Origin: JAPKZH01 sp964537875
GTDB lineage: Bacteria > Acidobacteriota > Aminicenantia > Aminicenantales > UBA4085
Assembly: GCA_964537875.1 (NCBI GenBank)
Contig: CAZIDN010000004.1
Location: 68,458-132,457 of the forward strand
DNA: 64,000 nucleotides
Reading direction: 5' to 3'
The notes under the pieces were generated by a model. The model worked only from the letters and a program-made list of their open reading frames with translations, was not told the origin of the DNA and did not search any database. Shown here one piece after another: positions 1 through 9,357 of this stretch (the stretch's first letter is position 1; each line of letters begins with the position of its first letter). Made by a program: the position numbers and the translations under genes.

Positions 1-1271
1 AAGAGTTCCAGCTTGTATGGACCCTGAGCGCCCTTTTGAAAATCCGTCCTGAGGTCGGCCAGGCCGGCGCTCAGCCCTGCCCGGTAAGAATGATCGAGGC
101 CGGACTTGGAGTCCAGGAGGACCTGGAGAATATGATACGTGTCTTTCTGCCGGGATGTCGAAGCGAAGGGCACAGCCCGGCCGGCGCCGAGAGAGGCGTG
201 CGAAACCTCCTGTCCGGTCCAGAGAAACTTCAGCGTGTGTTTGGGCAGAAGAAGGGAGAAATTGACGAGGCCCGAATAAAAAAAGGAGGGGTCTTCGCCT
301 TCGTAGCCGGCCAGGTTTCTGGAAACGGCCAGTGAAGTCAGGGAGGCAAAGAAAAGCAACTTCCGGCCGACCAAGGGCCCGGAGACGTGGAGATTAAAGT
401 CTGTGAGCCGCCGGAAGGTATGGCTGTCCAGGAGTCCCTCGTTCTGCAGGGAATCGGTGATATTGGACGATGTCATATTTTTGCCGATGTAAAAGGCGGA
501 TAGGCCGCCGTGAAAATCCGGAGTGCCTTCTTTTGGGACGAGGGAAAAATAGCCTCCCGGCGAGAAGGCCTGGGGAGGATGGGCGGCATTGCTCATCTGA
601 ACCCAGCTGAGACTGAAAAAATCGGGAATGAACAAAGGCTGGCCGGTCCAATACGGGTCAGTGACATTCATGCCGTTCAACAAATATGCGTTCTGGGTCC
701 AAGAAATTCCTCCCCGGGCGCTGAAAAGGGCGGGGAGAGTCTCCCAGAGGCCGCCGACATCGATCCGGTTCGTGGTCGCCGACAGGTCCTGGTTTTCGAC
801 GAGCGCCCATACGGAATTTCCGGAGGGGAGGTTTTCGATTTGACCGGAAGAAATCGTCGTTTGAGTCGAAAAAGGGGAGAAGTCGATCACCGAAATTTTC
901 GGGCCTGGGCTTACCTCCAAGTCTGGGGACGGCAGCTGGATCTTGATGAAAAGGTCGGCGCCGGGTTCCACGGACAGGCGATCCTTCGTTTCCGAATCAA
1001 GACTCGGAGTTTCGACGCGGAGGGCATAACGGCCGGCCGGAACCGCGGCAAAAGCGAAGCGGCCCTTCTCGTCACAGACTGCGGCTGGAATATCGCTCGG
1101 GCTCTGCCCGACAAGCTTGATCACGGCCTTGTCGACAGGGCTTTCGCTTTGATCCACAACCCGCCCCCGCAGGGATCCGGTCCCGGCGTTAAGAGCGAAG
1201 GCAGGGCCGAAAAGCAAAAGGGGGATGACCAGGCCGGCGACAGCCGCAATCTTCAAAGCATCTTTAAACAA
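1..1271 (-). CDS. TonB-dependent receptor-like outer-membrane protein, N-terminal part (runs off window)
   Basis: Reading leftward from a TTG at 1271 gives 423 uninterrupted codons to the window edge. The product begins with a signal peptide (basic LFKDALK, then a hydrophobic stretch ending near FGPAFA). A carboxypeptidase-regulatory-like beta-sandwich follows at about residues 30-105 (GSLRGRVVDQ, GRFAFAAVPAGRYALRVE). After that comes a TonB plug-like region (YLLNGMNVTDP, FHGGLSAFYIGKN) and early beta-barrel strands. This architecture is known from SusC/Oar-type outer-membrane transporters. The TTG start is supported by AAGGAG ten bases upstream, a promoter at 1303-1331, and the lack of an in-frame ATG near the signal peptide. 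The substrate cannot be told from the visible part. The gene diverges from lpd. Confidence 0.8.
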   Translation of the reverse strand, partial: MFKDALKIAAVAGLVIPLLLFGPAFALNAGTGSLRGRVVDQSESPVDKAVIKLVGQSPSDIPAAVCDEKGRFAFAAVPAGRYALRVETPSLDSETKDRLSVEPGADLFIKIQLPSPDLEVSPGPKISVIDFSPFSTQTTISSGQIENLPSGNSVWALVENQDLSATTNRIDVGGLWETLPALFSARGGISWTQNAYLLNGMNVTDPYWTGQPLFIPDFFSLSWVQMSNAAHPPQAFSPGGYFSLVPKEGTPDFHGGLSAFYIGKNMTSSNITDSLQNEGLLDSHTFRRLTDFNLHVSGPLVGRKLLFFASLTSLAVSRNLAGYEGEDPSFFYSGLVNFSLLLPKHTLKFLWTGQEVSHASLGAGRAVPFASTSRQKDTYHILQVLLDSKSGLDHSYRAGLSAGLADLRTDFQKGAQGPYKLEL

Positions 1272-1302
1272 CGGATTTCTTCTCCTTGGATTTTAGCGCC
1301 CT

Positions 1303-1331
1303 ATTTTCTTATCATTTGCCGGGACTGTCAA
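1303..1331 (-). promoter_or_regulatory. Putative sigma-70 promoter of the TonB-receptor gene
   Basis: On the minus strand TTGACA (1331-1326) is separated by 17 bases from GAAAAT (1308-1303). The predicted start point lies about 25 bases before the TTG start codon, leaving room for the AAGGAG ribosome site. Confidence 0.5.
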
Positions 1332-1482
1332 GGCGGCGGGCTCAAACGGAAGCGACAAGAGCCTTGGTCGGAGCAAGATCGCTACGGGCTCTGCCGATCA
1401 TGACTTCTCAATAATAGAGGAGGACCCGAAGGATCAAGGCCTAGAGCGGAGGAAGAAACCATGACCGCTCAGAAAATAAAAA

Positions 1483-1511
1483 TTGAAAAAAGCTCCGGGC
1501 TCGGCTATTGT
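1483..1511 (+). promoter_or_regulatory. Putative promoter of lpd
   Basis: TTGAAA (1483-1488), 17 bases, TATTGT (1506-1511). The -10 matches the consensus at 4 of 6 positions. Its position before the AAGGAG/ATG of lpd argues against using the TTG at 1483 as a start codon. Confidence 0.4.
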
Positions 1512-1566
1512 ATTTTTGAGTTTTTTCGGAAGTCTTTTGGAGCTCGGCGGTCAAGGAGAGACGGAC

Positions 1567-2967
1567 ATGAACATTAAAAAAGATATCGCCGTGATCGGAG
1601 CAGGATCGGGCGGATATGTGGCGGCGCTGCGCGGCGCCCAGCTACGGAAAAACGTCGTTCTGTTCGAGGAGGACCGGGTCGGCGGGACCTGTATCAACTA
1701 TGGCTGCATCCCGACCAAGTATCTCCTCCATCAAACCAAGCTCTTCCAGGAGCTGAAAACGAACAAGACATGGGACGGACCGGTCGACCGGATCCTCTGC
1801 AACTGGACCAGAGTCCAGGCAGGAAAGCTCAAGGCCGTCGACCGGCTTGTCCGGGGAATCGAATTCCTGCTCCAGAAAAACGGTGTCGAGTTCGTCCTGG
1901 GGAAAGCCGCGCTTCAGGACGAACGACATGTTCTGGCCCAAACCTCCGAGGGGGAAAAAGTCTTTGAAGTTGAGCGGATCATCCTGGCCACGGGCAGCCG
2001 TTCCGCCGATCTGCCGTTTCTTCGAGCCGACGGCCAGGCCGTCGTGACGAGCCGGGAGACGCTGGACTTAGCCGACGTCCCGAAAAAACTGCTGGTCGTC
2101 GGGGCGGGTGCGATCGGCATTGAGATGGGAACAATCTTCAGACGCCTGGGGACGGATGTGACGATCCTGGAGATCATGCCGACGGTCCTTCCCGGATGCG
2201 ACAAGGAAATGGGGACTCGGCTGGAGCGGGTCTTGAAAATGCAGGGCCTGAAAATATTCACCCAGATGAGGATCGAACAGGTTCTTCATGGACAGGGCAA
2301 AGTCGCGCTGAAAGGAACATGCCTCAGAAATATGACGCCCTTTGAATTCGAGGCTGAACGGGTCTTGCTTGCGGCGGGACGCAAAGCGAATTCCCAAAGC
2401 CTTCATACCGGTTCGCCGTTCATCAGGCTTGACACCTCGGGCTGGGTCGAGGTCAATCCAAATCTGGAGACTAACATACCCGGCGTCTATGCCATCGGCG
2501 ATCTCGTCGGCGGAAAATTGCTGGCTCACAAGGCTTCGCACGAAGGCTTGGTCGCCGCGGAAAATGCGGCCGGGGGGAATGCCCTCATGGATTACCGGGC
2601 CCTTCCCATGGCTGTCTTCACCGAGCCCGAGTTTGCCTCGGTCGGGCTGACCGAGGAGGAAGCCCGCCAGCAGACCGGCCAAGTCCGAATCGGCGCGTTT
2701 TCCTTTCAGGCCAGCGGCAGAGCCCTGACCATGGAAAGCCCGGAAGGGCAGGTCAAGATCATCGCCGGAAGGGATGACGAGATCCTGGGGGCCCATATCC
2801 TCGGCCCTTCGGCCAGTGAGCTGATCGCGGAACTCATCTTGGCCATGCATAAGAAGTTGAAGCTCAGGGACGTCGCCTCCACGATCCATATCCATCCGAC
2901 TTTGTCAGAATCCGTGATGGAGGCGGCCATGAAGGCCGAAGGCATGGCTATTCATGTCCTCAACTAG
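1567..2967 (+). CDS. lpdA: Dihydrolipoyl dehydrogenase (E3)
   Basis: A 466-residue flavoprotein that reoxidises the dihydrolipoyl groups of 2-oxoacid dehydrogenase or glycine-cleavage complexes and passes electrons to NAD. The FAD dinucleotide fold is GAGSGG (11-16). The redox disulfide lies in GGTCINYGCIPTK (C42, C47). The NAD-binding motif GAGAIGIEMG starts near residue 179. The second FAD motif YAIGDL and the C-terminal active-site HIHPTLSES (about 441) are present, so all catalytic elements are intact. The start is ATG 1567 with AAGGAG at 1552-1557. The in-frame TTG 84 bases upstream would add a nonconserved leader and overlaps the promoter. No E1/E2 genes are adjacent, so the partner complex is not known. 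The 3' end overlaps the convergent membrane-protein gene by 4 bases. Confidence 0.93.
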   Translation: MNIKKDIAVIGAGSGGYVAALRGAQLRKNVVLFEEDRVGGTCINYGCIPTKYLLHQTKLFQELKTNKTWDGPVDRILCNWTRVQAGKLKAVDRLVRGIEFLLQKNGVEFVLGKAALQDERHVLAQTSEGEKVFEVERIILATGSRSADLPFLRADGQAVVTSRETLDLADVPKKLLVVGAGAIGIEMGTIFRRLGTDVTILEIMPTVLPGCDKEMGTRLERVLKMQGLKIFTQMRIEQVLHGQGKVALKGTCLRNMTPFEFEAERVLLAAGRKANSQSLHTGSPFIRLDTSGWVEVNPNLETNIPGVYAIGDLVGGKLLAHKASHEGLVAAENAAGGNALMDYRALPMAVFTEPEFASVGLTEEEARQQTGQVRIGAFSFQASGRALTMESPEGQVKIIAGRDDEILGAHILGPSASELIAELILAMHKKLKLRDVASTIHIHPTLSESVMEAAMKAEGMAIHVLN

Positions 2968-5351
2968 GGGTTTCTAAAGACCTTTAGCTCCGCCACCGAC
3001 CAGTAGGACTGCTTGTCAAGGCCGACCTGAGTGATCTTTAAAGAACGGATTTCTTCGCCGTCGAGATCGATCGTCTGAACGAGCTCCTGAGGCTTTTCCA
3101 CCATATTTTTGGCAAAGGCACCGGCCGAATAGCCGGGTTCGGCCTGCTTTCGCCAACCTCCTTCGGAATAGACCATGACTTCCAGGTCGATGGCATAATC
3201 GCGAGGATATTTTCCCAGATAGAGACGGATCTCGCGAATCCGTTCGGGCTTTTTGAATTCCAGAGTCAAACAATGGCCCGTCTTTTTCAAGGCATCGGTC
3301 GTCCAGCCCCTGTCCAGCTTGCCGTCCTTGAGAAAAGGGATGAGATCGGGGCGCAGCTCGGACGCGGCGTCCCATTCTTCTGGAGAAAGCTCGACGAGGG
3401 ATGGGGCCTCCTCCATTCCGGATTGAGCCGGCAGGACCTCATAGACCGCGTCATCGCCGAGTTCCTGGTCGAGGGCGTTCGGCGTTTTAAATGTATACCG
3501 GAATGTCTCGACCTGTCGAAGCATATCCCGGCCCTCTTCGTCGATCCTTTGCAGGACGCGGGTGGCCTTGTCGATCTTCCACCGCTTCAAATGAAGGATC
3601 ACGTATTTCACGTTCAGCCTCTGCAAAATGTCCAGGCAGGCTTTCGACGGGAAGGCTTGAAAGACCCGGCGAATGTAATCCAGGGAAGGAGGGATAAAAC
3701 CGCTGTAGCCGTTGACGAGGTTTTTTTTATGAAAAAGAGAAAAATACATGTCGATTGCATCGTCACCGATGAACGGATGAAAGGGCAGTTCGATGACGGC
3801 AAAATCTCCCGGCTGGTCCCTCAGCCAGAGATAAGTGGGGGGAAGATCGGCCTTCGTCGGCAGCCTCATCCTCTGCTGGGGGACGGAGAGATATTCCAGG
3901 TTCAGCCAGAGGACGATGCCGACGGCCAGATAAGCCTTGATGTTCTTGCTCTTGATCTCTTCCCAGAGAACCTTGATTCCGTAGCCGGCCAGAATCGCTG
4001 TGCAGAACAGGACGAAGACGGCATAGCGGGAAGGAACCCGGATGCCTCTGAATCCCGGAACATGTTCATGGAGCCACCTGAAGGGGAGGGGGAGGGTTGT
4101 CGTCGTATGTCCGGAGAACGTGAAAAAGCCCCCGAAGGAAAGGAAGAGCGCCCAGACCAAGAGGAGGAGGTAGAGAAAAACGACCCGGTCTTCGATGGGG
4201 CCGTCCTTGGTCTTTAAACCATATAAAATGGATGAGAGGAGAAGGGCGAGAAAGATCGCGACAAGGGCGAAATAGACCGGCTTGCCGAGGTTATGCCCGG
4301 ACAGCCTAAAAAGGCCGAGGTCGAGGGAGAACCCGTCGAAGACGGAAATGAGGACGGCCAGGCCAAGGCAGCCGATGATCACGAGGCCGAAGATCCGTCT
4401 GACGACTCTCGGCGTCGCCTGAAACAGCGACCGCTTCTGATAGATATAGAGACCGGCCAGAAAGAGGGCCAGAATTCCCGGGCAAAGGTAAAACTCATAG
4501 GAGCCGAGCCGGCTCAGCCGGCCGCCCAAGAAAGCGTTCTGGTAAAAAATGGCCAGGTAGTTGACCAGATCGGCGCCGGCCGTTAGCTCCCTTTTTAGAT
4601 CGAAATCTTTGAAAAGGGATAAATAGGGGAGGGCGATACACACGAGCGGCACCCCTCCGGCCAGGACGGGGACGGCTAGCTTGATGAGAAGAGAAGGCTT
4701 CCAAACCTTCCTGTTCAAAAAGAAAAACAGCGGCAGGCCAAGGATCAAGATGGTCATGAGAAACAAGCCGTAATAGATGCAGGCCAGCGCCAGGAGGACA
4801 AAAAACACGGCGAACCAGACGGCGTGCTTTCCTTTCTGGCTTTCAAAAAATTTATGAAGGGAGAGAAAGGCCAGCGGAATGAGCCACGAGCTGAGCAACT
4901 GAAGATGCGTGATATGCTGAATCTGGTAAGTGCTGAAAGCGAAAATAAGGCCGGCGACGATGCCCGGAAAAGTTCGGCGGGTCAAGTGACGGACCAGGAG
5001 GAACATGGCCAAGGCGTTCAGGACATAGGACACGAACAGGAGGAGGTTATAGGCCAGAAGGGGGTTCTGAGTCAGAGCATAGACCGGAAGTCCGAATATG
5101 GACTGGGGCAGCAGGATCTCGGAAAAGCGAAGCGTTCGGGTCGAAGGGAAAAAGATATTGCCTTCGAAAATTTCGGCGGGGTGAGCCAGCAGATTCTGCT
5201 GGACACGGGTCATGATCCAGGTGTTGAGGACGCTGTCGATGGTTTCATAGAGAGATCGGCCGGGATCGAGAGGCAACGGCCAGAGCTGGAAAAAGGTGAC
5301 GACGGCAAAGAGGAGAAGAACGCCTGCCGTGGTCCGCCCATCGTTCTTCAT
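2964..5351 (-). CDS. Large multi-pass membrane protein, GT-C glycosyltransferase-like, with C-terminal discoidin-like domain
   Basis: 795 residues. About 500 N-terminal residues carry roughly a dozen hydrophobic segments in the manner of GT-C/YfhO-type membrane glycosyltransferases. An early loop after the first membrane segment holds an acidic motif (ETIDSVLNTW). The C-terminal soluble third includes a coagulation-factor-5/8-like segment (REIRLYLGKYP, SLKITQVGLDKQSYWS, AELKVF) expected on the periplasmic side. The family role, sugar transfer from a polyprenyl-phosphate donor to a surface polymer, is inferred; neither donor nor acceptor can be read. It is the last gene of a leftward operon, 20 bases behind the PA14-bearing membrane protein. 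Confidence 0.65.
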   Translation of the reverse strand: MKNDGRTTAGVLLLFAVVTFFQLWPLPLDPGRSLYETIDSVLNTWIMTRVQQNLLAHPAEIFEGNIFFPSTRTLRFSEILLPQSIFGLPVYALTQNPLLAYNLLLFVSYVLNALAMFLLVRHLTRRTFPGIVAGLIFAFSTYQIQHITHLQLLSSWLIPLAFLSLHKFFESQKGKHAVWFAVFFVLLALACIYYGLFLMTILILGLPLFFFLNRKVWKPSLLIKLAVPVLAGGVPLVCIALPYLSLFKDFDLKRELTAGADLVNYLAIFYQNAFLGGRLSRLGSYEFYLCPGILALFLAGLYIYQKRSLFQATPRVVRRIFGLVIIGCLGLAVLISVFDGFSLDLGLFRLSGHNLGKPVYFALVAIFLALLLSSILYGLKTKDGPIEDRVVFLYLLLLVWALFLSFGGFFTFSGHTTTTLPLPFRWLHEHVPGFRGIRVPSRYAVFVLFCTAILAGYGIKVLWEEIKSKNIKAYLAVGIVLWLNLEYLSVPQQRMRLPTKADLPPTYLWLRDQPGDFAVIELPFHPFIGDDAIDMYFSLFHKKNLVNGYSGFIPPSLDYIRRVFQAFPSKACLDILQRLNVKYVILHLKRWKIDKATRVLQRIDEEGRDMLRQVETFRYTFKTPNALDQELGDDAVYEVLPAQSGMEEAPSLVELSPEEWDAASELRPDLIPFLKDGKLDRGWTTDALKKTGHCLTLEFKKPERIREIRLYLGKYPRDYAIDLEVMVYSEGGWRKQAEPGYSAGAFAKNMVEKPQELVQTIDLDGEEIRSLKITQVGLDKQSYWSVAELKVFRNP

Positions 5352-5371
5352 GTTTTTTTCTTCATAGAATC

Positions 5372-7576
5372 TTATCGTAGGGAATGGGGATTTGTCAAAG
5401 CGGCGGCGTCGCCGGATTCATACCGGTAGAGCGGGCGGCCGTTGATGAGAGCGACCTCTCGGAAATTTTTCGGCTCCAGGACGCGCCGGTCGGTCAGATC
5501 CAAATATCGGGCGTGGGCCGATTGGCTGTCCAGATAAAAATAGACCGGACGATTTTTGGCTTGAAGGATGGACACCGTCTCGCGGAGGGTCGCATCGTCC
5601 GTCCAGGTGAAGCGGAAGGCAGAAAATCCTGCGTAAAGGCGCAGCGGCCCCGACATGTCATCGCACATAATTACGGCCCGTGATCCGGCCTTTTTCTGGA
5701 CGGCGAGGGCGACCGTTTCTTCCTGGACGACTCCCATTCGGAAATGAGGCAGCGAAAAGACAAGCGGATAGACGGCCAGGATGACAACCGTCAACAGGCG
5801 AAGGACTTTGGTTCCGGCCAATCTTTGCCATGCGGCCAGCGCGCCGAATCCGTAAAGCAGGGCCAGGAAGGGAATCGCCGGGACAAGATAGCGTTCATTG
5901 CGGATGCCGTGGAACGCGTAAAAAATCAAAAATGAGAGATAGCCCAGGACGCAGAGAAGACCGGCAGGCCTTCGTTTGGGATGGACGAGACAGGTGACAA
6001 GGCCGAGGCCGATCACGACAATTCCCAACAATCCGCATAGACGATAAGTCGCTCCCAGATAAAAGGCGGTTCCGGGGCCGAGATGGGAGAGAAGGACCTG
6101 GCTCTGCGTCTTTGGCTCGTAGACCAAGCGAAGGAATGTCCCGAAAAGGTGATGGGTATAGAAGGCCAGGGGGAGAAGGCCGAACAGGACCACTCCGCCG
6201 GAAAACCTCAGGACGTCAAGAGCGGTCGCTTTCAGGTCCTTCATTTCCTTTCCATGGATCAGGAACATCAAAAGCACAGGAAGGCCTCCCACCAGGTTGG
6301 AATAGCGAACAACAAGCGAGATACCGAAAGCGACGCCGGCGGCCGAGGGAAGAGCCCAGTGCCGTTTTCTCATATTCTTGAAAAGGCAGAACAGGCTCAG
6401 GGCGAGAAGCCCCATCGAAGGGACATCGCTCATCAGGGCTACCGAGTTTTCAAAGACCTGGATATTGAAAAAAGCCAGGCCGCTCACGCAAATTCCGAAA
6501 ACGATGTGGACGTATTTCGAGGCAAGATAAAACGACATCAGGAGGCAGGCCAAGTTGAAAAGAGGCAGAACATAAAAAGACGCTCGAAGCCCGCCCAGCT
6601 TGACTGCGGGCAGGAGAAGCAGAGAGACGCCGGGTGGGAACACGCTGTAAATCAGCCCCTGCTGGAGGTCGAAGACATAGTGACCGTGGGGGCTCAAAAA
6701 AAATATCGTCTGTTGATCGCCATGATCTTCCTTGAAGGCCTGACCGATCTCGGAAACAAGCGGATCTTCGAACTCCGTCCGAAACAACCCCTTCCCGGCC
6801 ATGTTCAGGGCGCCCTGGAGGTAAGCATAGGTATCGCACCCGGTCACGGCCGTCGATCGTTTTGAGAACAGTTGGAAAGCGTAGACCGCGAACAGCGCCA
6901 GGAAAAGGCACAGGCAAAGATGGAAGGCTAGGCCGCGGCGGGCGAAGACCTTTCGGCTCATGATGAAGACCAGGCTGAGGCCCAGGATGGTAAGCGCCCA
7001 TTTCAGGATGAATTGGAGGGTCGGCCGGACCTGATCAAAACGATAGAGCGCCTGGCTGGCCGGGCGGGGATAAAGAAAGAAACCGGGAAATAGGCGTGGA
7101 CGCGAGAGCGCTTCCCGCCACGAAAAATCGATTTTGCCGCGTCCCCCCGCGTCAAAATAGCGGATGACGATTTTATGATTGCCTTTGGCCAGGGGGATCT
7201 CTTGTTCCTTCTTACGGCCAGGATGTCGCCCGCCGTTATCGATCATGAGGCGGTCATCAAGATAAACCCAGGAGCCGTCGTCGGAAGCAATGGTCAGAAC
7301 GTAACGAGAATCCTTGGGGGCAAAAATGAAGCCTTCCCAGATGATGCTGTACTGATCGGAATATCCCGCCCTGTTCGACATCTCGAGCTTGTCGAATAGG
7401 ATCTTCTGATCCACCCGAGTCCGCACGGGCTCCCCGCTCCAGGAATCATTGTCGTAATACCGGGCCAGAAGGCCGTGGGCGGGAGACAAGCCGTGGAGAA
7501 CACGCCCGGCGATGAAGGCCAAGACAAAGGCCAACCCGAAATAGAAGACTTTATTCTTGAATCCGCCGTGCGTCAT
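5372..7576 (-). CDS. PA14-domain / GT-C family membrane protein
   Basis: 734 residues. An N-terminal membrane anchor (about 8-28) is followed by a PA14-like beta-sandwich at about 32-155 (LLARYYDNDSWSG, YVLTIASDDGSWVYLDD, GNHKIVIRYFDAGGRG). Then come about ten membrane helices resembling the ArnT/PMT-type GT-C superfamily, with an acidic loop (GCDTYAYLQGALNMAGKG) and FPPGVSLLLLPA. PA14 domains usually bind glycans, so the fusion suggests glycan recognition joined to a lipid-linked sugar transferase; this is inference. It is the middle gene of a leftward operon, 31 bases after the sulfatase-like gene. No strong ribosome site is visible; ATG 7576 was chosen because the anchor helix starts directly after it. 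Confidence 0.7.
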   Translation of the reverse strand: MTHGGFKNKVFYFGLAFVLAFIAGRVLHGLSPAHGLLARYYDNDSWSGEPVRTRVDQKILFDKLEMSNRAGYSDQYSIIWEGFIFAPKDSRYVLTIASDDGSWVYLDDRLMIDNGGRHPGRKKEQEIPLAKGNHKIVIRYFDAGGRGKIDFSWREALSRPRLFPGFFLYPRPASQALYRFDQVRPTLQFILKWALTILGLSLVFIMSRKVFARRGLAFHLCLCLFLALFAVYAFQLFSKRSTAVTGCDTYAYLQGALNMAGKGLFRTEFEDPLVSEIGQAFKEDHGDQQTIFFLSPHGHYVFDLQQGLIYSVFPPGVSLLLLPAVKLGGLRASFYVLPLFNLACLLMSFYLASKYVHIVFGICVSGLAFFNIQVFENSVALMSDVPSMGLLALSLFCLFKNMRKRHWALPSAAGVAFGISLVVRYSNLVGGLPVLLMFLIHGKEMKDLKATALDVLRFSGGVVLFGLLPLAFYTHHLFGTFLRLVYEPKTQSQVLLSHLGPGTAFYLGATYRLCGLLGIVVIGLGLVTCLVHPKRRPAGLLCVLGYLSFLIFYAFHGIRNERYLVPAIPFLALLYGFGALAAWQRLAGTKVLRLLTVVILAVYPLVFSLPHFRMGVVQEETVALAVQKKAGSRAVIMCDDMSGPLRLYAGFSAFRFTWTDDATLRETVSILQAKNRPVYFYLDSQSAHARYLDLTDRRVLEPKNFREVALINGRPLYRYESGDAAALTNPHSLR

Positions 7577-7607
7577 GGAGACAGGTTCTTCACGCCCCGC
7601 AGGAATC

Positions 7608-9239
7608 TCATCTCACATAGCCGAGTGTCCGCAGCATTTCCTCGGTTTTTTTATCGATCTTGATCTCTTCCTTGCCTTTCAGGACATCCCGGGCGAAAGC
7701 GTCCAACCTCTGCTTGAGCTCCTGGACCTCGGCCGGCAAGCCGACACTCTGGCCGTAAAGATCCTGGCGCTCTCTAGGGTCCTGGCTCCAATCGAAAAAT
7801 TCGTAACGGCCGTCCTGAGGGGTCAGGATTAAGTGCCAGGGATAATGGAGGAGCCCGAACTTATCCCCTTCCAATGCTTCGGGCCGGTAGGTCTCTTCGA
7901 ATATTTCCAAAGGCTGGCCTTTTTTCAGACGGAGGAGGTCCCTTCCCCTGAAATGCGAAAGCGGTTTGAAACCCATAAGGCGTGTGATGGTCGGCCCAAC
8001 GTCCAGAAGCGAGACGAATTCATCCCGTTCGACCCCCGGCTCCTGAAGGGAAGGGGAATAGAGGAGGAGCGGCACCTGGAGATAGAGCTTGTAGAGAAAA
8101 TGAATGTGCCCGACGTGGGGGAATCCGGCCTTTGCCTTGAACTCAAAAAGGCCCTCGCCGTGATCGCCGACGGCTAGGATGGCCGTCTTTGAGAAAAGGC
8201 CCAGGGCCCGCAGCTTATCCCAGAGCTTTCCGATCTCCCGGTCCATATACTCGACTTCTTTTTGGTAGAGAGCGCGAACGTCCGCATCCGGGATATTCAG
8301 TTTTCCCCGAAAAGTGATCTTAAGGCGCCGCCGGCCGGCTCGATTGATGATTTCGATGTATCCGTTTTTTTTAAAAAAGAAAACGTGATCTTCTCTCCGG
8401 ATTTCCCAGCCCCGATACTGATCGATGAGCAGATCAATGGCGTTGGCAGGCGGGTCGAACTCTAAGCGGTCCAGGCGGGCTTGGTAGATATCGGGGTTGG
8501 TCAGATATTTATTGATGACCTCCAGCCGGACCTCATTCCTGCCGGGTTCGAGATCGATCTCGACGTCGCAGGCTACATACTTGCTCAGGCAGTACTGGCC
8601 GACGAGCTTCTCGTTACAATAGACCTTCAGGTCATCCGGCGTGTCGGGCGGCGCATAGGGATCGTGAGGATCGGAGTAATGAACCCACAGGAAGAACCGT
8701 TGGTCCTTGTGCGATTCCAGCCAGGGAAACACCCGGGCGTTCACTTCCTCTGCGGCTAAATACCAGCGGCGCTCGGGAAAGTCATCGACGTAGGTATCGA
8801 AACCCTGGGTCAGCCCGAACTGGGATTTCAACACGCCCAGGGACACGAAGGCCGCTGTCAGGAATCCGCTTTTTTTGAAGAGGTTGACGAACGAGGGAAT
8901 GTTGCGCTTGTTCCTGATGATCTGGCCGTTGTTGTAATTTTTGATGAGTGAAGGGGGCTCGGAAAAAAACATCGAGGCATGGGAGGGAAGGGTGATAGGA
9001 ATCAGGCTGAAGGCGTTCTTGAACAGGATCCCTTGCCGGGCCAGAATGTCGAGGTTGGGCGTGAGGGAGTTCTTGGGCGAATAGGCGCTGACATGATCCG
9101 CCCGGAGGGTGTCCAGGGTGATGAGAATAAAATTCTGAGGTGTCTCCTGTCTCCGGCAGCCGACCGTGAAGCCGACGGCTAAGGCAACAAGGACAACGGC
9201 GGACACCCCCGGACGCTTCAAGAATCTAAGACCTTTCAT
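7608..9239 (-). CDS. Sulfatase/alkaline-phosphatase-superfamily lipoprotein
   Basis: 543 residues with a lipoprotein signal (FTVGC, C28). The sulfatase core starts at NFILITLDTLRADH (metal-binding D43) and continues with TPNLDILARQG, HYSDPHDPY and GDHGEGLFEFK. The usual formylglycine motif C/S-x-P-x-R is absent: the aligned segment is PITLPSHAS, with T83 at the nucleophile position. This fits superfamily members that use Thr or Ser (phosphoethanolamine- or phosphoglycerol-transferase-like) rather than a maturated sulfatase. About 110 residues rich in beta-strands (near 215-320) are inserted before the C-terminal metal ligands. It is first in a leftward operon with two GT-C-like membrane proteins, which suggests tailoring of a surface glycan or lipid. 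Confidence 0.78.
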   Translation of the reverse strand: MKGLRFLKRPGVSAVVLVALAVGFTVGCRRQETPQNFILITLDTLRADHVSAYSPKNSLTPNLDILARQGILFKNAFSLIPITLPSHASMFFSEPPSLIKNYNNGQIIRNKRNIPSFVNLFKKSGFLTAAFVSLGVLKSQFGLTQGFDTYVDDFPERRWYLAAEEVNARVFPWLESHKDQRFFLWVHYSDPHDPYAPPDTPDDLKVYCNEKLVGQYCLSKYVACDVEIDLEPGRNEVRLEVINKYLTNPDIYQARLDRLEFDPPANAIDLLIDQYRGWEIRREDHVFFFKKNGYIEIINRAGRRRLKITFRGKLNIPDADVRALYQKEVEYMDREIGKLWDKLRALGLFSKTAILAVGDHGEGLFEFKAKAGFPHVGHIHFLYKLYLQVPLLLYSPSLQEPGVERDEFVSLLDVGPTITRLMGFKPLSHFRGRDLLRLKKGQPLEIFEETYRPEALEGDKFGLLHYPWHLILTPQDGRYEFFDWSQDPRERQDLYGQSVGLPAEVQELKQRLDAFARDVLKGKEEIKIDKKTEEMLRTLGYVR

Positions 9240-9309
9240 CTGTTTGTCCTCAGCTCATCTTAAAATGAATGCGGATCCCAAGGAGGATGTTCCATTTCTG
9301 CGGATGGGT

Positions 9310-9338
9310 ATTATGAAAAAAAATGAAAAAAATGTCAA
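9310..9338 (-). promoter_or_regulatory. Promoter of the sulfatase/GT-C operon
   Basis: On the minus strand TTGACA (9338-9333), 17 bases, CATAAT (9315-9310; 5 of 6 consensus). It predicts a leader of about 64 bases before the start at 9239. The -35 box sits 10 bases from the left target duplication of the MITE-like element. Confidence 0.6.
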
Positions 9339-9357
9339 AAAATTCTCAAACGTTCAG

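Noticed and set aside
510..1403. Long rightward frame of 297 codons
   Set aside because: It is antisense to the TonB-receptor gene, which has a signal peptide, domain motifs and a promoter; the translated frame has no recognisable pattern.
2068..2895. 275-codon leftward frame
   Set aside because: Lies wholly inside lpdA on the opposite strand; GC-driven shadow.
3273..4217. 314-codon rightward frame
   Set aside because: Antisense to the large membrane protein, with charged low-complexity translation and no ribosome site.
6083..6865. 260-codon rightward frame
   Set aside because: Antisense to the PA14/GT-C gene; composition typical of the complement of membrane-helix codons.
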